This document shows positions 9,456-17,555 of a DNA stretch of 59,053 nt, one piece after another. How positions within the stretch are numbered: the stretch's first letter is position 1; every line of letters begins with the position of its first letter. The position numbers were made by a program, and so were the translations under genes. The DNA is from Candidatus Binataceae bacterium (GTDB lineage Bacteria; Desulfobacterota; Binatia; Binatales; Binataceae): NCBI GenBank assembly GCA_035508495.1, contig DATJMX010000007.1, positions 1-59,053 on the forward strand, in the 5' to 3' direction. The notes beneath the pieces are model-generated. The model did not search any database and was not told the DNA's origin. It saw nothing but the letters and a program-made list of their open reading frames with translations.

Positions 9456-10073
9456 ATGATCGATCTCTATACGTGGACCACGCCTAACGGCCGCAAGGTT
9501 TCTGTGATGCTCGAGGAGTGCGGCTTCGACTACAAGGTGCATCCGGTCAATATTCGCGAAGGCGATCAGTTCAAACCCGAGTACGTGAAGATCTGCCCCA
9601 ACAGCAAGATCCCGGCGATCGTCGATGATGGCGTGTCGATTTTCGAGTCGGGTGCGATCCTCGTCCATCTGGCGGAGAAGGCCGGCAAGCTTTTGCCCGC
9701 GAAGGATCCCGGCCGCGCGAAAGTCCTCGAATGGCTCTTCTGGCAGATGGCGAATATCGGTCCGATGATCGGGCAGGTGAATCACTTCGCAAACGCCGCG
9801 CCCGAAAAGATACCCTACGCGATCGATCGCTACGCCACTGAATCGGCGCGACTGGTCAAAGTGCTCGATGATCAACTCGGCCGCACCCAGTACATGGCGG
9901 GCGACTATTCGATCGCGGACATCGCGACCTACGCATGGATATCGGTGGGATTCGTGCCGATCAAAAATTTGAAACCTGATGTAGTCGGCGAAGGCGCCAA
10001 TGTCGCGCGCTGGATAACGGCGATCGCCGCCCGCCCCGCAGTAAAGAAAGGCATGGAAGTGCCGAAGGTCTAA
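9456..10073 (+). CDS. Glutathione S-transferase, YghU/YfcG-like
   Basis: 205 aa from the ATG at 9456, chosen over an upstream GTG because AAGGAG is 6 nt before it. The thioredoxin-like N-terminal domain reads MIDLYTWTTPNGRKVSVMLEECGFDY, the pattern of Nu-class disulfide-bond oxidoreductases, where TPNG replaces the usual catalytic Tyr/Cys region; IPAIVD and FESGAILVHLAEK are the glutathione-binding cis-proline and ES motifs. The C-terminal helical domain is complete (YMAGDYSIADIATYAW). Cytoplasmic. Confidence 0.9.
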   Translation: MIDLYTWTTPNGRKVSVMLEECGFDYKVHPVNIREGDQFKPEYVKICPNSKIPAIVDDGVSIFESGAILVHLAEKAGKLLPAKDPGRAKVLEWLFWQMANIGPMIGQVNHFANAAPEKIPYAIDRYATESARLVKVLDDQLGRTQYMAGDYSIADIATYAWISVGFVPIKNLKPDVVGEGANVARWITAIAARPAVKKGMEVPKV

Positions 10074-10083
10074 GGCCCACAAT

Positions 10084-10129
10084 TTGAACGATCGTTTAAG
10101 TTGACAGCGTGAGGTCCGATGGGCGATAC
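10084..10129 (+). promoter_or_regulatory. Candidate promoter with overlapping palindromic operator
   Basis: TTGAACGATCGTTTAA (10084-10099) is a near-perfect palindrome of the size and form used by TetR-type repressors. It is followed at once by TTGACA (10101-10106) and, 17 bases later, CGATAC (10124-10129), a weak -10. The first CoA-transferase of the second pair starts 17 bases further on. No regulator gene is adjacent. Confidence 0.45.
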
Positions 10130-10144
10130 CGGGCGCATCGGACC
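10113..10144 (+). promoter_or_regulatory. Leader hairpin directly before a CoA-transferase start
   Basis: GGTCCGATG (10113-10121) and CATCGGACC (10136-10144) form a perfect 9-bp stem ending two bases before the ATG at 10147. No Shine-Dalgarno sequence is visible, so the stem may control translation or may be a second DNA operator. Confidence 0.45.
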
Positions 10145-10146
10145 TT

Positions 10147-11349
10147 ATGCGTTACTCTGCCTTGAGCGATGTCCGCGTCGTCGATCTGACCCATTTCATC
10201 GCGGGCCCGTACGCGACCAAGCTGCTCGCCGACATGGGCGCTGAGGTTATCAAGATCGAACCGCCACGCGGCGAGGGCGGGCGCGCGCTCGGACCTCATC
10301 GCGGCGCGCCCAATCCCGATCGCGGCGGCCTTTTCGCCTTCGTCAATCAGAACAAGCTCGGCGTTACGCTCAACCTGAAGCACGATCGCGGCCGCGAGTT
10401 GCTCCACGGGCTGCTCACAGACGCCGATATCCTGTTCGAGAACTTTGCGCCCGGCACGATGGCGGCGCTCGGACTCCCGCCGCAGGATCTGCTCGCGAAG
10501 TTTCCCACGCTCTCGATCATCTCGATTTCCAACTTCGGCCAGGATGGTCCCGACCGCGACGCGCCGCTGAACGATCTCGCGCTCTTCGCGCGTGGCGGGT
10601 GGACCTTCCCAGTCGGCGAAAAAGATCGCGAGCCGCTGACGCCGCCGGGATCGCTCGCGCAGTATGTCGGCGCGGTTTACGGCGCGATCGGCGCGATGCA
10701 GGCGCTGGCTGCCCGCGACTTCGGCCTCGGCCACGGACAGCACGTCGATATCTCGCTGCTCGAGGCGACGGTAGCGACGATGATCTACGAGACCGTTAGC
10801 TTTCAGTACGTCGGCGCAGTCCGCGAGCGCGCTGGCAAGCGCTTCGCCATTGGCCCGTTCATGATCGTCACGCTCAAGTGCCGCGACGGCTACGCCGGAC
10901 TGCATTGCGTGACCGATAAGCAGTTCGAGGGCCTGTGCGATCTGATGGAGCACCGCGAGTTGTTGACCGATCCTCGCTTTCGCACCGCGCTTCAACGGAT
11001 GGTGAACAACGACGCGCTGCTCAAAATCGTCGAGGATTTTTTCATCGAGCGCGACCGCGCGTGGCTCTATCGCGAAGGCCAGGGGCGCGCGATTCCGATC
11101 GTTCCGATTCCGAGCGTCGCCGAAGTCCTCGAATGGGAGCAGACCAAGGCGCGCAACTACTTCGACACGCTCGCCGATCCAGTGCTCGGCACGATTCGCG
11201 TTCCCGGCGCGCCGCTGCGGCTCGGCTCGAAGCCCGAAGCGCCGCGCCCGGCGCCCACTCTCGGTCAGCATAATCGCGAAATTCTGTGCGGACGGCTCGG
11301 ACTCAGCGCTGACGACCTCGATCGGCTGGGTAAGGAGGGGATCGTATGA
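10147..11349 (+). CDS. CaiB/BaiF (family III) CoA-transferase
   Basis: 400 aa. Starts LSDVRVVDLTHFIAGPYATKLLADMGAEVIKIEPPRGEGG, with the family signatures NQNKLGVTLNLK, ISNFGQDGPDRD, GHGQHVDISLLEATV and C-terminal GQHNREILCGRLGLS. Glu again stands where formyl-CoA transferase has its catalytic Asp169. It overlaps the next gene by four bases (ATGA), the same two-gene layout as at 1.0-3.4 kb. Substrate unknown; the nearby dehydrogenase suggests catabolism of CoA-activated acids. Confidence 0.9.
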   Translation: MRYSALSDVRVVDLTHFIAGPYATKLLADMGAEVIKIEPPRGEGGRALGPHRGAPNPDRGGLFAFVNQNKLGVTLNLKHDRGRELLHGLLTDADILFENFAPGTMAALGLPPQDLLAKFPTLSIISISNFGQDGPDRDAPLNDLALFARGGWTFPVGEKDREPLTPPGSLAQYVGAVYGAIGAMQALAARDFGLGHGQHVDISLLEATVATMIYETVSFQYVGAVRERAGKRFAIGPFMIVTLKCRDGYAGLHCVTDKQFEGLCDLMEHRELLTDPRFRTALQRMVNNDALLKIVEDFFIERDRAWLYREGQGRAIPIVPIPSVAEVLEWEQTKARNYFDTLADPVLGTIRVPGAPLRLGSKPEAPRPAPTLGQHNREILCGRLGLSADDLDRLGKEGIV

Positions 11350-12596
11350 CGACGGTTTTAAACGGCAAAATCCGCGTGCTCGATCTCTCGATGGGATGGG
11401 CGGGGCCGATGGTCGGCCAGATGATGGCGGAGCTTGGCGCCGAAGTCGTGAAAGTCGAAGACACCGATCACTTCGACTGGTGGCGCGGGTCATTGTCGGT
11501 CGCTCCCCCCGAGATGCAGCCGATCGAGCGCTCGGCGCCGTTCAATACCGCGAATCGCGGCAAGCTCGGCGTCACCCTCGACCTCCAGGATCCGCGCGGC
11601 GTCGATCTGGTGAAGCGGCTGGTCGCCGTCTCAGACATGCTGATCGAAAACTACAGCCCGGGCGTGATGGAGCGCTTCGGCCTCGACTACGCGACGCTGG
11701 CTGCGATCAACCCGCGCCTGATCATGGTATCGATGCCGTCGTTCGGCTCCTCGGGCCCCGAGTGCAACGCCCGCGGCTACGGCAACACTGTGGAAGCGAT
11801 GGCGGGAATCACGGGTCTCATGGGCTACAAGGACGCGGAGCAGCGCTACACGTTGAGCAACGCACTCGGCGATCCTGTGAGCGGGTTGCATGGAACTTTC
11901 GGCTTGCTCGTCGCGCTGCACGAACGTGAGCGAACGGGACGCGGGCAATTGATCGAGCTCGCGCAGGTCGAAGCGCTGATCCCATTCGTGGGCACGTCGA
12001 TCGTCGAATGTCAGCTCACGGGAAAAGTTCCGCCGCCGCGTGGCAATTCGCATCCTGAGCATGCGCCGTACGGGATTTACGCCTGCGTCGGGGACCACGG
12101 ATGGATCGCGCTCGCATGCGAGAGTGACGAGCAGTGGCAAGCGGCCGCTCATGCGCTCGACCTCGACAATCTCGCCGATGATGCTCGGTTCACGCGCGCG
12201 GCTGATCGCAAGGCGAACGAGTACATCCTCAATGCCGAGCTGACGCGCGCGCTCGGCGCGCTGCAGGCGGATGATGCGGTGCAACGCTTGCTGGCGGTCG
12301 GAGTTCCCGCGGCGCCGGTGAATTCAGCGCCGGCGGTAATCGGCGATGCGCATCTCGCCGAGCGCGGCTACTTCGTCGCGATCGATCGCGCTGTCGTCGG
12401 AACGCATCTTTATCCGGGAGGTGTCGCGCGCCTGCCTGAAACGCCGTTAGTCGCCGATCAACCTGCGCCTCTGCTCGGCGAACATAACGCCGACATATTC
12501 CGCCGCTTGCTGAATCTGAGCGACGCAGAGGTCGCGGCTCTCGAGCAGGAAGGCATCATCGGCACCGCGCCGCGCGAGTACAAAAAGGCTTCATAG
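11346..12596 (+). CDS. CaiB/BaiF CoA-transferase, second of the second pair
   Basis: 416 aa; ATG overlaps the previous stop. Signatures: GKIRVLDLSMGWAGPMVGQMMAELGAEVVKVED, NTANRGKLGVTLDL, MPSFGSSGPE, GRGQLIELAQVEAL and LLGEHNADIFRRLLNLSD. It has a short insertion after residue 40 (HFDWWRGSLS) relative to its neighbours. The equivalent of the catalytic Asp is Glu (QVEA). Probably forms a heteromeric enzyme with the preceding product. Confidence 0.9.
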   Translation: MTTVLNGKIRVLDLSMGWAGPMVGQMMAELGAEVVKVEDTDHFDWWRGSLSVAPPEMQPIERSAPFNTANRGKLGVTLDLQDPRGVDLVKRLVAVSDMLIENYSPGVMERFGLDYATLAAINPRLIMVSMPSFGSSGPECNARGYGNTVEAMAGITGLMGYKDAEQRYTLSNALGDPVSGLHGTFGLLVALHERERTGRGQLIELAQVEALIPFVGTSIVECQLTGKVPPPRGNSHPEHAPYGIYACVGDHGWIALACESDEQWQAAAHALDLDNLADDARFTRAADRKANEYILNAELTRALGALQADDAVQRLLAVGVPAAPVNSAPAVIGDAHLAERGYFVAIDRAVVGTHLYPGGVARLPETPLVADQPAPLLGEHNADIFRRLLNLSDAEVAALEQEGIIGTAPREYKKAS

Positions 12597-12604
12597 CCTC
12601 GTCG

Positions 12605-12717
12605 CAGAAAAAGATCACCACCAAGACACGAAGGGCACCAAGTCAGAAGAAATCATCGAAGCGGCGTTGCGTCGCTTCGCGTACTGCCCTTGGTGTCTTA
12701 GTGGTGATCTTTTTCTG
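12605..12717. repeat. Long inverted repeat between convergent genes
   Basis: The left arm (12605-12643) and right arm (12683-12717) are near-perfect reverse complements; each carries the phrase AAAAAGATCACCACCAAGACAC or its complement. The interior holds a further stem GAAGCG/CGCTTC. The outer ends give T-runs on both strands, so it can serve as a bidirectional terminator between the CoA-transferase and lipoprotein genes. The form is that of a dispersed intergenic repeat. Confidence 0.8.
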
Positions 12718-12761
12718 TCCGCCCAACCGCGCCCGAAGCTATCCGCAGCGCGGGCTCGTCT

Positions 12762-13094
12762 TCAATCGACGTTGGCCTTCGCGACGAAGCCTTGCATGCC
12801 CTTGTTGACGCCGTCGGTCACTTCGATCTGTGCGCCGAGGTCGTCGCTCGAAATAATTCTCACCGGAGTATTGTTGTCGAGCTGCTTGGTGGCGAGGCTC
12901 TGGCCGAGTCCCCCGAACATCCCGGCCACGCCACCCTGGCTCTTCATCTGCGCGATTTTCTTGTAGGTGTCCTCGTCGGGATAAACGGCGACCGTGTTGT
13001 CGTTGCCGGTCGCGCGAACCTTGTGACCGCATCCGGCGAGCATCACCGCGGCCGCGAGCGCAAAAGCGCTCATTCGCAGAGTCGAAAGTCGCAT
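12762..13094 (-). CDS. Small lipoprotein (110 aa)
   Basis: The ATG at 13094 is chosen over a longer frame because GGAGGC lies about 7 nt upstream and a lipoprotein signal peptide begins there: RLSTLRMSAFALAAAVMLAGC, lipobox LAGC at residues 18-21. The mature part is about 90 residues with a glycine-rich segment (SQGGVAGMFGGLGQS) and a C-terminal SH3-like beta pattern (VRIISSDDLGAQIEVTDGVNKGMQGFV). Function unknown; probably anchored in an envelope membrane. Confidence 0.7.
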   Translation of the reverse strand: MRLSTLRMSAFALAAAVMLAGCGHKVRATGNDNTVAVYPDEDTYKKIAQMKSQGGVAGMFGGLGQSLATKQLDNNTPVRIISSDDLGAQIEVTDGVNKGMQGFVAKANVD

Positions 13095-13297
13095 AGCAGA
13101 GCCTCCGCTTCCTCGTGGGCGCCAGTCAGGATTAGCGCGTCGGTCGCCTTTTAGCATGAGATCGAGTCAAACGCTCGCGCCAGAGTGGCCGCCCGATGAG
13201 CCGAGCTTAGGTTGCGCGCCGACGTTTTATTCGTAATCTGAATGGCGATGGCAAGCAGGGCGGATCCGTTCGGCCGCTGGCACGGCGGCGGCTGCCG

Positions 13298-14428
13298 GTG
13301 TCGGGCGATCGCGAGATACTCGTGAACCGACCCGTCTCTGCGGCCGAACCCCGCGCGCAGCTCAAGCTCGCACGCGAAGACCTCGATCCTTCCGCGGCGA
13401 GTTTCGATCGGCTGCATAAAAGAATTTTCGCAACCACTTCGCACGGAACGATCAGCCTCGATCTGAGCGCGGTCGGCGAGGCTACGCTCGACGAGCTGGC
13501 GGTGCTCGCGCGACTCGCCGACGATGCGAAGGCGCGCGACGTCGATCTGCAAATCGTCGGATGGCCGCCCGAGTTGATCGGCGGAATCGAGAACGCCTCC
13601 AGGGCGCTTCTTTCCGAGGAAGCCGCACTCGCGCCATACGAACCGGTCCTCGAGCGCGTGGGAGAATCGGCCCTGCGCGTCGCGGCGGATTGGGAAGGGT
13701 GGGGCGCCTACCTCTACAATGCGGTCAATGCAATCGTCGTCGATCCGCTCGTCGGCCGACGATGGAAATTCGACGCGATCTTCGATCAGATGTACCTGGT
13801 TGGCGTGCGCGGGACGCCGATCGTCGTCTTCATCTCGCTGCTCGTCGGGGTCGTGCTCGCGCTCAACGGCGCGAGCCAGTTGCGGCAGTTCGGCGCCGCG
13901 ATCTTTATCGCTAACCTGGTCGCCGTCTCGGTCGCTCGCGAGATGGGGCCGCTGATCACGGCCGTGATTGTCGCCGGGCGCTCGGGTGCGGCGATGGCGG
14001 CGGAGCTCGGCACGATGGTTGTCGCGGAAGAGATCGATGCGATGCGCACGATGGCGCTGGACCCGAATCGCTACCTGCTGGCGCCGCGCGTGATCGCGCT
14101 TATGATCGTTGTGCCGTGCCTGACCGTCGCAAGCGATCTGTTCGCGATTGGCGGCGGCTACATGGTCGGTATCAGCATGGGTCTTGGCGCGGGAAATTAT
14201 ATCAGGCAGACGGCGCAGGCGATCGTGGTGGGCGACGTGCTGACGGGCCTTTTCAAGAGTCTCATCTTCTCGGCGCTAATCGGCCTCATTTCGTGCTACG
14301 AAGGTCTGCGCGTGAGCGGCGGCGCGCAGGGCGTCGGCGCGGCAACAACCAACGCGGTGGTCTCCTCGATAATCTCGTGTATCGCTGCTGACGCGGTGTT
14401 TACGCTGGTCTTCTACCTCACGAATTGA
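13298..14428 (+). CDS. mlaE: MlaE-type ABC transporter permease with N-terminal STAS-like domain
   Basis: 376 aa. Residues about 20-110 (LDPSAASFDRLHKRIFATT..., SLDLSAVGEATLDELAVLARLADDAKARDVDLQIVG) look like a STAS domain. Residues 120-376 are the MlaE permease: GVRGTPIVVFISLLVGVVLALNGASQL, AREMGPLITAVIVAGRSGAAMAAELGTMVVAEEIDAM and the C-terminal membrane helices. In the family this inner-membrane subunit moves phospholipids between membranes. Start is a GTG at 13298; a GTG at 13322 is possible. First gene of mlaE-F-D plus an auxiliary lipoprotein. Confidence 0.88.
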   Translation: MSGDREILVNRPVSAAEPRAQLKLAREDLDPSAASFDRLHKRIFATTSHGTISLDLSAVGEATLDELAVLARLADDAKARDVDLQIVGWPPELIGGIENASRALLSEEAALAPYEPVLERVGESALRVAADWEGWGAYLYNAVNAIVVDPLVGRRWKFDAIFDQMYLVGVRGTPIVVFISLLVGVVLALNGASQLRQFGAAIFIANLVAVSVAREMGPLITAVIVAGRSGAAMAAELGTMVVAEEIDAMRTMALDPNRYLLAPRVIALMIVVPCLTVASDLFAIGGGYMVGISMGLGAGNYIRQTAQAIVVGDVLTGLFKSLIFSALIGLISCYEGLRVSGGAQGVGAATTNAVVSSIISCIAADAVFTLVFYLTN

Positions 14429-14442
14429 ACGTGATTTGAACG

Positions 14443-15234
14443 ATGGACGAGCTGATCAAAGTCGAGAATCTGGTTGTCCGCTACGGCGAGAATACCGTGC
14501 TCGACGGGATTAACCTCGCGCTCAGGCGCGGCGAGATTCTCGTGATCCTGGGCGGCAGCGGATGCGGCAAGTCCACGCTGCTGCGCCATATCGTGGGACT
14601 GCGCCAGCCCGAGGGCGGGCGCGTGATGCTCTTCGGGCGCGATCTCTATGGCGAGGACGACGACGAGCGCGAAGAAAGCCTCAAGCGCATCGGGATGCTT
14701 TTCCAGAGCGGGGCGCTGTTCAACTCGCTGACGCTCGAAGAGAACATCGCGATGCCGCTGATTGAGCATCGCGGCGTCGCGCCCGAGGTGGCAGCCGTAA
14801 TCGCGCGAATGAAACTCGCGATGGTAGGCCTCGAGAACGCCGCGCGTCTGCTGCCGGCCGAGATCAGCGGCGGAATGAAAAAACGCGCCGGTCTCGCCCG
14901 GGCGCTCGCGCTCGATCCCGAGGTGCTGCTGTTCGACGAGCCGTCGGCCGGCCTCGATCCCGTGACGGCGCGCGCGCTCGACGATCTGATTCTCGATCTG
15001 CGCGCCCGGCTTGGCGTGGGAGTCGTCGTGGTGACCCATGAGCTCGGCAGTATCAACGTGATAGCCGACCACGCGATCATGCTCGATCGCGGCAAGATCA
15101 TCGCCGAAGGCCCGCTGGTCGATGTTCGCGAGAGCATCGATCCCATCGTGCATGCATTTTTCAATCGCGAAGCGCGCCGCGAGAACGCTGGCACCCGTCC
15201 GATAGCGGAATTGCTAAGAATGGTCGGCAAATGA
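14443..15234 (+). CDS. mlaF: MlaF-type ABC transporter ATP-binding protein
   Basis: 263 aa. Walker A GGSGCGKST, Q loop FQSGALFNSL (the MlaF-type LFQSGALF), signature ISGGMKKRAGLARAL, Walker B VLLFDEPSAGLDP and H-loop THELG. All catalytic parts are intact. It energises MlaE. The gene lies 14 nt after mlaE and shortly before mlaD. Confidence 0.93.
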   Translation: MDELIKVENLVVRYGENTVLDGINLALRRGEILVILGGSGCGKSTLLRHIVGLRQPEGGRVMLFGRDLYGEDDDEREESLKRIGMLFQSGALFNSLTLEENIAMPLIEHRGVAPEVAAVIARMKLAMVGLENAARLLPAEISGGMKKRAGLARALALDPEVLLFDEPSAGLDPVTARALDDLILDLRARLGVGVVVVTHELGSINVIADHAIMLDRGKIIAEGPLVDVRESIDPIVHAFFNREARRENAGTRPIAELLRMVGK

Positions 15235-15282
15235 TTTGGCGAACGTTCAGCAGCACGCGTGCGTGTAGGAGAGTCCCTCGAC

Positions 15283-16224
15283 ATGACGATAAAACGTGAA
15301 CGCACTCTGATTGTCGGCGTATTCGTAGCCGGGACGGCGGTGATTCTTTTGCTCGCCCTGTTCTGGATCGCGGGCGCGCGATTCTTTCGGCCCGTCGCGA
15401 ACTACACTGTCCTCTTCAATGGGTCCGTGAGCGGATTGGTGGCTGGAGCTCCCGTGCAGCTCAACGGTGTGCAGGTCGGACGGGTCGCCGATATCGATTT
15501 GACCGAGGACGTTCCGCCGCAGGTGGAAGTCAACATCGAAGTCAAGCCGCGCACTCCAATCCAGCGCAACACAATTGCCAAGCTCGCCGGCAACATCGTA
15601 ACTGGTATCCGCTATATCGAGCTCTCCGGCGGCACCGCTCAGGCCGGCACGCTGCCGGAGGACGGCACGCTTCACGGCGATCAGCAATCACTCGCCGATC
15701 TGCAAGCGCAGGCGTCTCAGGTCACGCAGGAGACGTACGATCTGATCGCCGCGCTCAAGCATGACACGCTCAACCATCAGAATCGCCTTGCGCTTGGCGA
15801 CATGATTCAGAACATGAGCGTGGTGTCGAAGAACCTGCGCCTCGTTACGGATCGAATCGCGGCGAAGAATCGCCTCGACGAGCTCGACCAGACGCTATCG
15901 AACATCAACAGCGCGAGCGCGGAAATCAAGCAAGCGGCGTATCACGCCAACGGCACGATCGAGACGCTCCAGGATCGCGCTGGCGCCACCTTCCGCAACT
16001 TCAACAATACGCTCGACAAGATGAACATGACGCTGGCGAACGCGCAGGTCATGATCAACTCAGCCAACTCGCTTATCGATCGCAACACGTTTCATATCGA
16101 TCATGCGCTGCTCAACATCGATCGCCTCTCACAACATCTCGATGAGACGATCGAAACGATCCAGGCCGATCCGTCAGTGATGGTATGGGGCAGCCGCGTT
16201 TCGGATCGGGAGACCGAGAAGTGA
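15283..16224 (+). CDS. mlaD: MlaD-type MCE-domain substrate-binding protein
   Basis: 313 aa from the ATG at 15283, with AGGAGA 10 nt upstream (a GTG at 15259 is the longer alternative). One N-terminal membrane anchor (residues 8-28, TLIVGVFVAGTAVILLLALFW), then one MCE domain (NYTVLFNGSVSGLVAGAPVQLNGVQVGRV...GIRYIELSGG, residues about 40-120), then a long helical, coiled-coil-like region (about 140-290) suited to form a hydrophobic periplasmic tunnel. The stop overlaps the GTG of the next gene. Confidence 0.9.
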   Translation: MTIKRERTLIVGVFVAGTAVILLLALFWIAGARFFRPVANYTVLFNGSVSGLVAGAPVQLNGVQVGRVADIDLTEDVPPQVEVNIEVKPRTPIQRNTIAKLAGNIVTGIRYIELSGGTAQAGTLPEDGTLHGDQQSLADLQAQASQVTQETYDLIAALKHDTLNHQNRLALGDMIQNMSVVSKNLRLVTDRIAAKNRLDELDQTLSNINSASAEIKQAAYHANGTIETLQDRAGATFRNFNNTLDKMNMTLANAQVMINSANSLIDRNTFHIDHALLNIDRLSQHLDETIETIQADPSVMVWGSRVSDRETEK

Positions 16225-16868
16225 GCCGAGCCGCTCTGCAGATCGCAGCGTGCGCGATCGCGCTTGGCACGGCCGCAGGATGTTCCGCGGTGATGGCGCG
16301 CAAAATCCCGGAAACGCATCGCTATCAGCTTGTTACGCAGCCGATCTCAACCACGGTGCCGTCTGAAGTGCGGCTCGAAGTGCGAGCGGTTTCCGGTGGC
16401 GCGCCCTACCAGGACACGGGGCTGGCATTGCAAACCTCCGAGTATCGCATCGATTCGTACCGCTTCCATCGATGGATCGCGCCGCCGACAGATATGGTGG
16501 GCGATCGAATCAAGTCGATCGTCTACGCGCCATCGTCCGCGGCGCCGACTCCGCTCGACGCGCCGACTGCCGTGCTGGAGGCGGACATTCTCGCTTTTCA
16601 GCAAGTTCAGGAGAAAAATGGTCAGTCCTCCGGACTTGTCGATATTCAATTCTGCCTTTATCCGAGCGGGGTCTTTCAGCGCGCGCTATGGTGCCGCGAG
16701 CTGAAGAAGGACACTCCCGCCGCGTCGGACGGACCCGAGGCCGCGGCCGCGGCGATCAACGCGTCGCTCAACGATGTACTCCAGCAATTCGCATCCGCAC
16801 TGCCCAGCGCGGTCGCGGAGATTCCACGCTCGCAGTCGCCCGCTCCCGCCGCGCAAGGACCGATGTGA
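16221..16868 (+). CDS. ABC-type transport auxiliary lipoprotein (PqiC/YmbA-like)
   Basis: 215 aa starting at GTG 16221, which overlaps the mlaD stop (GTGA). The signal peptide SRAALQIAACAIALGTAAGCS ends in a lipobox AAGC. The body (HRYQLVTQP, VRLEVRAVSGGAPYQDTGLALQTSEYRIDSYRFHRWIAPPTDMVGDRI) follows the ABC_trans_aux pattern. In the Pqi system such a lipoprotein sits at the outer membrane and receives the MCE tunnel. The alanine-rich C-terminus is variable. No mlaA, mlaB or mlaC gene is adjacent. Confidence 0.8.
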   Translation: MSRAALQIAACAIALGTAAGCSAVMARKIPETHRYQLVTQPISTTVPSEVRLEVRAVSGGAPYQDTGLALQTSEYRIDSYRFHRWIAPPTDMVGDRIKSIVYAPSSAAPTPLDAPTAVLEADILAFQQVQEKNGQSSGLVDIQFCLYPSGVFQRALWCRELKKDTPAASDGPEAAAAAINASLNDVLQQFASALPSAVAEIPRSQSPAPAAQGPM

Positions 16869-16982
16869 TCTGATTTTCGCGATCTGGGTTCGCCGGGGAC
16901 TGAAAACATCAAAATTGCGGGGCATACCGGCCCATGATAACCTTGCTAGTTCGGATTTCGAGCGCGCCTCGACCAAAGAGCT

Positions 16983-17522
16983 ATGCGAATCGGCCTCATT
17001 TCTGACACTCACATTCCCGAAGCCTGCGAGCATCTGCCGCCGCGCGTGTTCGAGGTGCTCGCCGGTGTCGACATGGTGATGCATGCCGGCGACGTGTACG
17101 TAAATCGCGTGCTCGACGAGCTGACCCGTATCGCGCCGGTTGTGGCGGCGCTCGGCAACGGCGATGAGGGCCTCGACGGGCACAAGCACAAGCTCGATGT
17201 TGACGACGAGCGCGTGCGCGAGGCGCATCTGTTCGAGATCGAGGGCGTGCGGATCGGGCTCGTGCACGCGATTCCAACGCCCGACGAAACGTCCGAGGAA
17301 GTTTTCCGCCGCGCGATCGATCGGCATTTCGGCGGCCCCGTGAATGTGATCGTGCAGGGCCACAGTCACGTCGAAGGCGTCGTGCGCTTTGGCGATACGT
17401 TGGTAGTTAATCCCGGCAGCGCGACGCTGCCGCGTAATCTGGTCGATGTGCCCGGCACGGTCGCGATCCTCGAGATCAAGGATGGCGGCGCGGTGTCGGC
17501 AGAAATCATCAGCCTCGCCTGA
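16983..17522 (+). CDS. YfcE-family metallophosphoesterase
   Basis: 179 aa. Complete set of metal-binding motifs in order: ISDTHIPE, HAGDVY, LGNGDE, GHSH and NPGSATLPR. The family comprises small phosphodiesterases acting in the cytoplasm; the natural substrate is unknown. It sits between the Mla operon and the glycyl-tRNA synthetase gene, 30 nt from the latter. Confidence 0.88.
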   Translation: MRIGLISDTHIPEACEHLPPRVFEVLAGVDMVMHAGDVYVNRVLDELTRIAPVVAALGNGDEGLDGHKHKLDVDDERVREAHLFEIEGVRIGLVHAIPTPDETSEEVFRRAIDRHFGGPVNVIVQGHSHVEGVVRFGDTLVVNPGSATLPRNLVDVPGTVAILEIKDGGAVSAEIISLA

Positions 17523-17555
17523 GCGCGAGCGAGGCGTAGATACCTGGAGGCTTTG

